The notes under the pieces: generated by a model | Database searches by the model: none | What the model was told of the DNA's origin: nothing | The model's input: only the letters and a program-made list of their open reading frames with translations | In this document: positions 8,233 to 16,029 of the stretch, piece after piece | Layout of the letters: each line of letters starts with the position of its first letter | Numbering within the stretch: the first letter of the stretch is position 1 | Position numbers and translations under genes: made by a program | Assembly: GCA_947503035.1 (NCBI GenBank) | Contig: CANNCD010000008.1 | Span: forward strand, 45,116 to 109,115 | Source of the DNA: an uncultured Halocynthiibacter sp. | GTDB lineage: Bacteria > Pseudomonadota > Alphaproteobacteria > Rhodobacterales > Rhodobacteraceae | Direction: 5' to 3' | DNA: 64,000 nt

Positions 8233-9270
8233 ATGGTTGATATCACCATCTATGGCGCTGGGATTTTTGGGTTGTCGACGGCATTTGCCGCGTTGATGCG
8301 GGGCGCGACCGTGCGTGTGATCGATCCGTTCGGTGTGGGCGCAGGGTCAAGTGGGGGCATCATCGGCGCGCTGGCCCCGCATACGCCGGAACGCTGGGAC
8401 GATAAGAAAGAATTCCAATTCCAGAGCCTAATTGGGGCCGAGGCATTCTGGTGTGATGTGGAAAACACGGGTGGGAAGGCGACGGGATACGGGCGGCTGG
8501 GCCGGCTGCAACCCATTGCGGATGACCACACCTTGACCCTTGCGCGGGAACGGATTGATCAGGCGGCGGAGCTGTGGCGCGGACGGGCGACGTGGTCCGT
8601 GGTGTCTGCGGAGGATCACGCGGGCTGGGCCCCGAAATCGCCGACGGGCCTGTTGGTGTTTGATACCCTGTCGGGGCGGATGCACCCGCGCATGACCTGT
8701 GACGCCTTGGCGGCGGCGGTTGTTGCGCTTGGGGCCGAGATTGTGACCGACGGGCGCGAAGAGGGCGTGGTGCTTCATGCCAAGGGCTATCACGGGTTGC
8801 TTGAGCTGTGTGACGAATTCGATCTGGCGCTTGGCAATGGGGTCAAGGGGCAGGCGGCCCTGTTGAAATTTGACGCGCGCGGCTTGCCACAGCTCTTCGC
8901 GGATTGGACCCATATCGTGCCGCATGTCGATGGCACCGTGGCGATTGGATCAACAAGCGAACGGTATTTTGATACACCTGATCAGACGGATGAGCAGTTG
9001 GACGATGTGATCGCCCGCGCGGTGAATGCGTTCCCGATGTTGGCGGATGCGCCCGTAATTGAACGCTGGGCGGGTGTGCGGCCCCGCGCGAAAACCCGTG
9101 CGCCGATGCTGGGCCCATACCCCAATCGTGAGGGGCACTTCATCGCAAATGGCGGGTTTAAGATCGGATTTGGCATGGCGCCCAAGGTCGCCGAGGTCAT
9201 GTGCGACCTGATGCTTGACGGGCGGGACGATGGCATCCCGCCGGCCTTTCGTGTTGCGGCGAATTTCTAG
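8233..9270 (+). CDS. FAD-dependent oxidoreductase, MnmC-C/DAO-like
   Basis: A 345-residue flavoprotein of the glycine oxidase/DAO family. The Rossmann motif ITIYGAGIFGLSTA sits at residues 3-16, then VIDPFGVGAGSSGG; near the C-terminus WAGVRPRAKTRAPMLG and NGGFKIGFGMAP form the second flavin-contact region. Divergent to mnmD with a 61-bp shared upstream region, it may supply the oxidase activity (cmnm5 to nm5) that MnmC carries in its C-terminal half; this is inference, and a glycine oxidase-like role is equally possible. The start is the ATG that opens the Rossmann strand. The stop codon shares a CTAG with convergent cobO. Confidence 0.7.
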   Translation: MVDITIYGAGIFGLSTAFAALMRGATVRVIDPFGVGAGSSGGIIGALAPHTPERWDDKKEFQFQSLIGAEAFWCDVENTGGKATGYGRLGRLQPIADDHTLTLARERIDQAAELWRGRATWSVVSAEDHAGWAPKSPTGLLVFDTLSGRMHPRMTCDALAAAVVALGAEIVTDGREEGVVLHAKGYHGLLELCDEFDLALGNGVKGQAALLKFDARGLPQLFADWTHIVPHVDGTVAIGSTSERYFDTPDQTDEQLDDVIARAVNAFPMLADAPVIERWAGVRPRAKTRAPMLGPYPNREGHFIANGGFKIGFGMAPKVAEVMCDLMLDGRDDGIPPAFRVAANF

Positions 9271-9875
9271 AATTCAACGCCGATCTGTGCCTTTACGCCA
9301 GAGCGGAACGGGTGTTTCACCAGCTCCATTTCGGTGACCAGATCGGCGATTTCGATCAGGTCGTCCTTGGCGTTGCGGCCGGTCAAAACCACGTGGGTCA
9401 TGTCGGGTTTTTCGGTCGCAAGGAATTCGACAACTTCGTTGATATCCACATAGTCATAGCGGATCGCGATGTTGATTTCATCAAGCAAAACCATCTTGTT
9501 GGCGGGGTCGCGGATCAGATCTTTGGCCTTGGCCCATGCGGCCTGCGCCATTTCGGTGTCGCGTGATTTGTCTTGGGTCTCCCAGGTAAACCCTTCGCCC
9601 ATCGTGTGAAATTCGCATTCGTCCGAGAATTTCGACAGGATCAGGTCCCGTTCACCGGTGGACATGCCGCCCTTGATGAACTGCACGACACCGCATTTCA
9701 TATCATGCGCGATACAGCGGAAAATCATCCCGAACGCGGCTGAAGATTTACCCTTTCCCTTGCCGGTATGCACGATGATCAGACCCTTTTTGTCGGTCTT
9801 GCCTGCCATGATTTTATCACGGGCGGCTTTCTTTTTGATCATCTTCATGGTGTGGCGGTCTGTGTCGTCGCTCAT
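9267..9875 (-). CDS. cobO: Corrinoid adenosyltransferase CobO
   Basis: Transfers adenosyl from ATP to Co(I) corrinoids. The 202-residue protein has the P-loop HTGKGKGKSSAAFG (residues 36-49), VVQFIKGG, and MVLLDEINIAIRYDYV, the characteristic Walker B-like segment; the C-terminus HPFRSGVKAQIGVEF is the family signature end. It lies downstream of cobN on the same strand, but an opposite-strand remnant gene intervenes, so it probably has its own promoter. A second, unrelated adenosyltransferase (PduO type) lies near 60 kb; CobO may serve de novo synthesis and the other salvage, which is an inference. Confidence 0.93.
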   Translation of the reverse strand: MSDDTDRHTMKMIKKKAARDKIMAGKTDKKGLIIVHTGKGKGKSSAAFGMIFRCIAHDMKCGVVQFIKGGMSTGERDLILSKFSDECEFHTMGEGFTWETQDKSRDTEMAQAAWAKAKDLIRDPANKMVLLDEINIAIRYDYVDINEVVEFLATEKPDMTHVVLTGRNAKDDLIEIADLVTEMELVKHPFRSGVKAQIGVEF

Positions 9876-9990
9876 CTCAATTCTCCTCGGCTTTGGGGCA
9901 GTGTGACGGGCCGCCCACGCGGATGCAAGGGCTGCTGTCGTTAATCATCGGTTAACTAAGGTTTCATATTCCAGATGCAGTGGAGGCCCT

Positions 9991-10377
9991 ATGAAACGAA
10001 TCCTTAGCATAGTGTGTTTGACTGCGGTGACGGCATGTGATGGGCCGTCACCAGAATTCTTCGGTGTCGAAGGCACACCCATTTCCGTCGGCTAAAGCGA
10101 CTTTGTCGTTCGCGTCAAAGGTGACCGTGCCGAGGCCGTGCGCACCAATTTCCTGCGGCCCTCGCAGCTTGGTCCGGTGATGGGGCACGCGTTTGTTGCA
10201 ATCGAAACCGTGTCCGGTTGTACCATCGCCACGAAAACGACGCGTGATGCGCGGGTCGTTCTCTTCGAAAGCATTGAGGGCGTATTTGAGGGTAACATCG
10301 AATACGGTGACACCCACACTGGGCTTGACTTCGAAGGCGACCCCGCCTTGGTCAAGGCAGGGCTGGACTGTTCCTAG
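9991..10377 (+). pseudogene. Small lipoprotein gene broken by in-frame TAA
   Basis: An ATG with a good GTGGAGG Shine-Dalgarno opens a lipoprotein signal peptide ending in the lipobox VTAC (Cys at codon 16). After 34 codons a TAA (10093-10095) interrupts the frame, but the same frame then stays open for 93 more codons to a TAG. The downstream part (DFVVRVKGDRAEAVRTN, ETVSGCTIA) reads like ordinary protein. The simplest explanation is one nonsense change, for example CAA to TAA, or a sequencing error. Without restart only a 34-residue lipopeptide would be made; an internal GTG at 10138 lacks a ribosome site. Function unknown. Confidence 0.7.
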
Positions 10378-13300
10378 GACGTGTTGCGTAGTCGTTCCAA
10401 CATAGCGCGCGCAGAATTGGAGCGCGGCATCCAAAGACCCCGATCGATTGCCTCCTCAAGACGTTCCGCAATTTCCCGAAGGGCTGGCGCATTGTGGTTC
10501 TCTATGAATTGACGTGTGTCGTCGTCATCAATGAACGCCGCATGAACCGCATCAAAATGGTGCGACTTTACGGCACCCGTCGTCGCGGCAAAGGCGAACA
10601 TGTAATCCACCGTCGCGGCGATCTCGAACGCGCCTTTGTACCCATGACGTTTGACACCATCGATCCATTTCGGGTTCACCACACGGGACCGCACGACGCG
10701 ACCCATCTCGTCCTCAAGCGTGCGAATGACGGGCCGTTCGGGGCGGGAATGGTCGTTGTGATAGATCGTACGCGCCTGCCCCTGAAGGGTCTCAACGGCG
10801 GCTGCCGCGCCCCCTTCGAATTGGTAATAATCGTCGCTGTCCAACAGGTCATGTTCGCGGTTGTCTTGGTTCTGTACGATGGCCTCGGCCTGTGACAGGC
10901 GGGCTTCAAATCCGGCGCGGTCACGTTTGCCTTCGGCGTCTTTGCCATAGGCATAGCTGCCCCATTCCAGATAGGCCTCGGCTAGATCGGCCTTGTCGTT
11001 CCAAAGACGTTCATCGATCATTGCCTGAAGCCCTGCGCCATATGCCCCGGGTTTCGACCCAAAGACACGGTGCGCGCCACCATCGGTCCGCATACGGGCG
11101 GCGGCGGGGTTTTGGGCTTCGCTCTCGTCCAGTGCCATGACGGCACGCGCGGCGCTATCAAATAGGGCGATCAATTGTGGAAATGCATCTCGGAAGAAAC
11201 CGGAAATCCGCAGGGTCACATCGACGCGGGGGCGGCCCAAAACGCCCTCGGGAAGGATCTCAAACCCCGTCACGCGCCGGTTTGCGCTGTCCCATTTTGG
11301 TTTCACGCCCATCAACGCCATCGCCTGTGCGATATCATCGCCACCGGTGCGCATATTGGCCGTACCCCATGCCGTCACAAGCAGGCTTCGCGGCCAATCT
11401 CCATGATCCTGAAGGTGTTTTTCGATCAACAGGTTCGCCGATTTCCATCCCAAGGCCCATGCGGTCGGTGTCGGCACCGCGCGGCTATCGACGCTAAAGA
11501 AATTACGCCCCGTAGGCAGCACATCGAGACGACCGCGGGTTGGTGCGCCGGATGGCGCGGGGGCGACGAACTGCCCGTTAAGGGCGGTGAGAAGCCCCCC
11601 CCCTTCGGCGGGACCGCATCCCGCAAGGGTCGGTCGCACAGTGACGGCCACATGGTCAAACACGGCTTGCGACGCGGGGCCAACCGCCGCCTCGGTCCCG
11701 TCCAAAATCGCACTGGCCAGCATCTCAAGCCGCTCAATCGTGTCACCGGCACTGCGCCAGCTATCGTCGGCCATACCGGCCAAAACATCGGGGCGCGGAC
11801 CGGTCCAGCGGTCGGACATCTCGACCGACAGGGGATCGAAGTCCAACCCCAAATCATCGGCCAAGGCACGGATCACCGATGCGTCCGCACCGCCGCCATC
11901 ACCACGGGGCACCCGCACCAACGCCTGAAGCAAATCGCGTTCCTGATCCCCAACGGGCGATTGGCCGAAAATATGCAGACCGTCGCGGATTTGCGCCTCT
12001 TTCAGCTCACAGAGATAGGCATCCAGTGTCGCCAAATCCGTGTCGATATCTTCGCCTGTCAGGCCCGCGTCCTCGCCCAATCCTGTGGCCGACGTCATGG
12101 CAAGGATCTCTTTTTTCAAAACCTCAATGCGGCGCGGATCAATGCCCGCCGCCTCGTAATATTCGTCGACCAATGCCTCAAGATCCTTCAACGGGCCATA
12201 GGCCTCTGCGCGGGTCAGGGGCGGGGTCAGGTGGTCAATAATCACGGCCTGCGCGCGGCGTTTGGCCTGTGTGCCTTCGCCGGGGTCATTGACAATAAAC
12301 GGGTAAATATGCGGCATCGGGCCGAAAACAGCCTCGGGGATACAGGTCTCTGACAGGGCCAAGGCCTTACCAGGGAGCCATTCCATATTCCCGTGTTTTC
12401 CCATGTGGACAATCGCGTGCGCGCCAAAGGCGTGGCGCAGATAGAAATAGAACGCGAGATAATTGTGCGGCGGTACAAGGTCCGGCGAATGATAGGTTTC
12501 GGTCGGATCGATGTTATAGCCGCGCGCGGGCTGCACGCCGACAACCGCATTGCCAAATTCGAAAACCGACAGCTTGAACGCACCATCCTCACAGAATGGA
12601 TCGGTCTCGGGCGCACCCCAACGATCTTCGATCTGATCTCGTACCACCGCAGGCAATGCACGATAGACCGTCAGATAATCTTCAAGGTCATAAGACACAC
12701 CACCACTACGATCCGCGCGATCCGTAAGCCAATTGGTCGGACCCGCCATGATCTTGGCCATGAGCGCGTCCGAATCCGCTGGACGTTGGTGCACGGAATA
12801 TCCAGCCTCGGCCATGATGTTCAACGCATGCACCGTCGCGGCGGGCGTATCAAGCCCGACGCCATTGGCCAGCCGCCCGTCCTTGTTCGGGTAGTTCGCA
12901 AGCACCAACGCGGCCTTGCGTTCGGCCACGGGGGTTGCGCGCAGCCGTGCCCAGTTCGCCGCCAGTTCCGCGACGAATGCGATCCGGTTCTCTTGCGGTT
13001 GATAGGTCGCAATGGGGCATTCGGTGGCGTCATCAAAGAACGCCTGACCCTTGAACGAAATCGCGCGGGACAGGATGCGTCCGTCCACCTCGGGGAGGGC
13101 GACGTTCATGGCGATATCGCGCCCCGACAACCCATGGAGGCCCTCGGCCCATGTGTCCTCGGTCCCTGCGGCCAGAACGGTTTGGAAAATCGGCGCGTCA
13201 TTCGCTGCGGGCATCGTGAGTGGATTAGATGTCGCCGCATCCCCAGCGTGGGGCGACCCAACGGCGAATGACGTACAGTTCAAAATCACCGCGGGCGGCG

Positions 13301-14066
13301 CGGCGTTGAACAGCCCGTCCAAGGTGGCGACGGACACGGGGTCCTTTAATGACGCGACAAAAACGGGCAGGGGATTCAGCCCTTGTTCCGTCAACGCCCG
13401 CGTCAGTTTCGCGATGGGCGCAAGGCCAGCACCCTGTACCAATGCGCGGTAAAACACGATGGGCACGACGGGGGCATCGGGCGTCCATTCGGCGCGCGCC
13501 GCGTCGATATCCGCAATCCCAGCACCAGGCCAAAACACACCGGCCCGCAACAAGGGGCGCGCGGGCGATGGCTTTTCACCACCTGTGATCATCGCATTGG
13601 CATAGGCCAAAAACGCCGCGCTGTTTTCCGGTCCGCCCTCGACCATATAGGCCCAAAGCGCGTCGTAATCTTCGCGCGATACGGTGGACAATTGCCACAG
13701 GTCTTCGTCGGGTTTGTCATCCCCCGGAAGGGCGACAAACGGGATGCCCGCCGCGTGCAAATGCGCTGCGTATTGTTCCGCGCCGTATTTCCAATATCCG
13801 GTTCCGCCCAGCACCCGCGCGATCACGATCTTGGATTTGGTCGCACAGTGTTCGATGTGTAAATCCACCGACATCGGGTGGTTCAAATGCATCATTGACG
13901 CCAACCGAAGATCGGGCGCGTCGTCCATTTCGCTGCGGGCCACCGAAAGGGCCGCCAATTCGGTATCCGCCGCCGAGATGAACACGATATCGGCGGGGGT
14001 CTGTCCCAAATCAACGGGTTCCGTGCCGTCATCAACGGCGCCGGCAGTCGCAGCAAGAAGGTGCAT
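10374..14066 (-). CDS. cobN: Cobaltochelatase subunit CobN
   Basis: The 1230-residue large subunit of the ATP-dependent aerobic cobaltochelatase, which inserts cobalt into hydrogenobyrinic acid a,c-diamide with CobS and CobT (neither in this window). Typical segments: HMGKHGNMEWLPGKALALS, YPFIVNDPGEGTQAKRR and LLVTAWGTANMRTGGDDIAQ, plus the C-terminal YVEWG-like LEWGSYAYG patch. Homology to the ChlH/BchH chelatase subunits is expected, but the context of cobW and cobO argues for cobalt. Its start adjoins the stop of an acetyltransferase gene that follows cobW, so all three should be on one riboswitch-controlled transcript. Confidence 0.93.
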   Translation of the reverse strand: MHLLAATAGAVDDGTEPVDLGQTPADIVFISAADTELAALSVARSEMDDAPDLRLASMMHLNHPMSVDLHIEHCATKSKIVIARVLGGTGYWKYGAEQYAAHLHAAGIPFVALPGDDKPDEDLWQLSTVSREDYDALWAYMVEGGPENSAAFLAYANAMITGGEKPSPARPLLRAGVFWPGAGIADIDAARAEWTPDAPVVPIVFYRALVQGAGLAPIAKLTRALTEQGLNPLPVFVASLKDPVSVATLDGLFNAAPPAVILNCTSFAVGSPHAGDAATSNPLTMPAANDAPIFQTVLAAGTEDTWAEGLHGLSGRDIAMNVALPEVDGRILSRAISFKGQAFFDDATECPIATYQPQENRIAFVAELAANWARLRATPVAERKAALVLANYPNKDGRLANGVGLDTPAATVHALNIMAEAGYSVHQRPADSDALMAKIMAGPTNWLTDRADRSGGVSYDLEDYLTVYRALPAVVRDQIEDRWGAPETDPFCEDGAFKLSVFEFGNAVVGVQPARGYNIDPTETYHSPDLVPPHNYLAFYFYLRHAFGAHAIVHMGKHGNMEWLPGKALALSETCIPEAVFGPMPHIYPFIVNDPGEGTQAKRRAQAVIIDHLTPPLTRAEAYGPLKDLEALVDEYYEAAGIDPRRIEVLKKEILAMTSATGLGEDAGLTGEDIDTDLATLDAYLCELKEAQIRDGLHIFGQSPVGDQERDLLQALVRVPRGDGGGADASVIRALADDLGLDFDPLSVEMSDRWTGPRPDVLAGMADDSWRSAGDTIERLEMLASAILDGTEAAVGPASQAVFDHVAVTVRPTLAGCGPAEGGGLLTALNGQFVAPAPSGAPTRGRLDVLPTGRNFFSVDSRAVPTPTAWALGWKSANLLIEKHLQDHGDWPRSLLVTAWGTANMRTGGDDIAQAMALMGVKPKWDSANRRVTGFEILPEGVLGRPRVDVTLRISGFFRDAFPQLIALFDSAARAVMALDESEAQNPAAARMRTDGGAHRVFGSKPGAYGAGLQAMIDERLWNDKADLAEAYLEWGSYAYGKDAEGKRDRAGFEARLSQAEAIVQNQDNREHDLLDSDDYYQFEGGAAAAVETLQGQARTIYHNDHSRPERPVIRTLEDEMGRVVRSRVVNPKWIDGVKRHGYKGAFEIAATVDYMFAFAATTGAVKSHHFDAVHAAFIDDDDTRQFIENHNAPALREIAERLEEAIDRGLWMPRSNSARAMLERLRNTS

Positions 14067-14518
14067 TACAGGGTCTTTTCCATAAATAGGCTGGCGGGAT
14101 GATCGTCATATTCGCCAAACGGCCCGATTTCGACATAGCCAAGCGAACGGTACAGTTTCACCGCCGCAGCAAGTTTTTCACCGGTTTCAAGCCGCACAAG
14201 CGGGATGTCGATTGCCTCGGCGCGCAGGTGGAAGTTCTCCATCAAGGCGCGTCCGACGCCGTGTCCACGCCCTTTGGGGGACACAAACAGACGTTTTACT
14301 TCGACATAGTCGCCGCATTTCACCATGGCGACACAACCAACGGCGACACCATCGAGACGGGCGACGATGAAAAACACCGCTGGAATGTCGAGCTCCTCTG
14401 GGTCGAGGGTGAAACATTCGTCCTCAGTATAGACTTCGCGCAGGGCCGCATCGCTTCCGGCCAAAAGGACGCGTGCCTCATCCGTCAGCGGGCTCTCAAG
14501 ACCGAACGTTAGGCTCAT
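14066..14518 (-). CDS. GNAT N-acetyltransferase in the cobW-cobN operon
   Basis: A 150-residue GNAT-fold protein. Motif A, the acetyl-CoA pyrophosphate loop, is RLFVSPKGRGHGVGRALM at about residues 94-111; the C-terminal half has VRLETGEKLAAAVKLYRSLGY, the usual motif B. The substrate is unknown. Translation is coupled on both sides: the ATG overlaps the cobW stop and its stop adjoins the cobN start. It therefore should share the cobalamin riboswitch control. A role in corrinoid or cobalt metabolism is possible but rests only on position. Confidence 0.85.
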   Translation of the reverse strand: MSLTFGLESPLTDEARVLLAGSDAALREVYTEDECFTLDPEELDIPAVFFIVARLDGVAVGCVAMVKCGDYVEVKRLFVSPKGRGHGVGRALMENFHLRAEAIDIPLVRLETGEKLAAAVKLYRSLGYVEIGPFGEYDDHPASLFMEKTL

Positions 14519-15600
14519 GCGGAGAGGGCCTTGGTGATGGCGGCCTGATCAAGACCGTGGTGGCCGATGACAACCAGACGGGTTTCGCGGGCTTCATTCG
14601 CGGCAATCGGACGGTCGAAATAGGTGTCGATGCGCGGACCAACCGCCTGCAATGTCAAACGCATGGGTTTGCCCGCAACGGCGGCGAACCCCTTAAGACG
14701 TAGAATGCCGTGGTCCTTGATGACGGAAACAACTTGGTCGGAGAACGCGGCCGCGTCGGCCAGTTCAGGCAGGGTGACGACAAAGCTCTCGAATTCGTCG
14801 TGGCCGTGTTCATCGTGATGATGGTGGTGATGCCCGTGATCATGGTCATCATGATCGTGATGGTGGTCGTCATCGTGGTGGTGGTGCACTTCGTGGCGGG
14901 CGTCCAATGTGGCCTCGGCGCTGGCCCCTTGGCCAAGCAACACATCCACAGGCAATGCGCCGTGGGACGCCTTGACGACCTGCACGCCATCGCGGCTCTC
15001 GTCCAGTAATTTCGCAACCAATGCGTCGGCGGCACCCGCGTCCAACAGGTCGGCCTTGTTCACGACGATCATATCGGCACAGGCGATCTGGTCTTCGAAC
15101 AGCTCGGACAGGGGGGTCTCGTGGTCGAGGTTCTCGTCCATCTTGCGTTGGGCATCAACGGCGGCCACGTTATGGGCAAACACGCCATCGGACACGGCAC
15201 GGCCATCAACAACGGTCACCACACCATCGACGGTCACCTTGGTGGAAATTTCGGGCCAGTTGAACGCGCGCACCAACGGCTGGGGCAGGGCAAGGCCGGA
15301 TGTTTCGATCACGATGTGGTCTGGCTTGTCCTCACGGGACAACAGCTTTTCCATGGTCGGAATGAAATCGTCGGCGACGGTGCAACAGATACAGCCGTTG
15401 GACAGCTCCATGATGTCGTCTTCGGTGCAGGTTTCATCTCCACAGCCCTTAAGGATGTCGCCATCCACGCCAAGATCGCCAAATTCGTTGATGATCAACG
15501 CGATGCGGCGACCTTCGGAATTTTCCAACATGTGTCGGATCAATGTCGTTTTGCCTGCGCCCAAAAATCCGGTCACAACGGTTGCTGGAATCTTCGCCAT
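14515..15600 (-). CDS. cobW: Cobalamin biosynthesis GTPase CobW
   Basis: A 361-residue G3E GTPase metallochaperone thought to deliver Co(II) for corrin synthesis. P-loop TGFLGAGKTT lies at residues 9-18, the metal-binding NGCICC (CxCC) motif at about 69-74, and the guanine-recognition VNKADLL later. A long His/Asp-rich linker (HHHHDDDHHHDHDDHD and following) between the GTPase domain and the C-terminal CobW_C domain could buffer metal. The ATG opening AKIPATVVTG has AGGA 8 nt upstream. It is the first gene after a cobalamin riboswitch, so it should be repressed when adenosylcobalamin is plentiful. Confidence 0.95.
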   Translation of the reverse strand: MAKIPATVVTGFLGAGKTTLIRHMLENSEGRRIALIINEFGDLGVDGDILKGCGDETCTEDDIMELSNGCICCTVADDFIPTMEKLLSREDKPDHIVIETSGLALPQPLVRAFNWPEISTKVTVDGVVTVVDGRAVSDGVFAHNVAAVDAQRKMDENLDHETPLSELFEDQIACADMIVVNKADLLDAGAADALVAKLLDESRDGVQVVKASHGALPVDVLLGQGASAEATLDARHEVHHHHDDDHHHDHDDHDHGHHHHHHDEHGHDEFESFVVTLPELADAAAFSDQVVSVIKDHGILRLKGFAAVAGKPMRLTLQAVGPRIDTYFDRPIAANEARETRLVVIGHHGLDQAAITKALSA

Positions 15601-15669
15601 ATCGGTCGTCCTATATAAAGGGGGCGGGAAACACATCTGTCCCCGCGGATCACCCCGTCCGCATCACAT

Positions 15670-15850
15670 GTCGCATGGCTGGTCTCCTGGCTTGCGGGTC
15701 ACTGCGGTCCGGCCCCTTCCCGATGCGGTGCATCAGTGGTTTGGCGTTACGCTCGTCGCTTACAGTCGCGGGGGCGGCTTTGGTATTGAACCAAATTCCC
15801 AATTCATCCCCAAACGGGGAACCATACAGGGGCCATTTGCGCCGTTTGTG
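15670..15850 (-). promoter_or_regulatory. Cobalamin (B12) riboswitch upstream of cobW
   Basis: On the minus strand the leader shows the conserved core in order: TTGGGAATTTGGT, ACCAAAGCCGCCCCCGCG, ACTGTAAGCG, and the terminal B12 box AGCCAGGAGACCAGCC (15677-15692), which lies 77 nt before the cobW ATG. These match the established AdoCbl riboswitch consensus. Binding is expected to reduce expression of cobW and the coupled acetyltransferase and cobN. No clear T-run terminator follows, so control may act on translation. Confidence 0.92.
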
Positions 15851-16029
15851 TCGTGATGGTCAAGCAGGTTCACGACGTAATTTCACCGAAATACACCCCC
15901 AAGACAGGGGGCAAACGGCCATATCTTGTGGATAAGTCGGGGTTTGCGGGCATATTTCGGGTTTTCCGTTGACTCGTTAACCACATGATTCAAAGGTTTT
16001 TAACCACTGGAATCACCAAGGACCCGCAT
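15851..16029. other. Divergent intergenic region cobW/smc
   Basis: The stretch between riboswitch and smc is AT-richer and must hold the promoters for both divergent genes. It contains one exact DnaA-box 9-mer (minus-strand TTATCCACA, 15927-15935). No convincing -35/-10 pair was found by eye. Confidence 0.4.

Noticed and set aside
11175..12353. 392-codon antisense frame over cobN
   Set aside because: Same reasoning; the opposite strand encodes a complete CobN.
14909..15856. Long open plus-strand frame of 315 codons across cobW
   Set aside because: It is antisense to cobW and the riboswitch and shows no protein family; open only because of codon bias.
15927..15935. Exact DnaA box TTATCCACA upstream of smc, possible origin signal
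   Set aside because: Only one copy, and about 0.5 exact matches are expected by chance in 64 kb on two strands; no clustered boxes or DUE.
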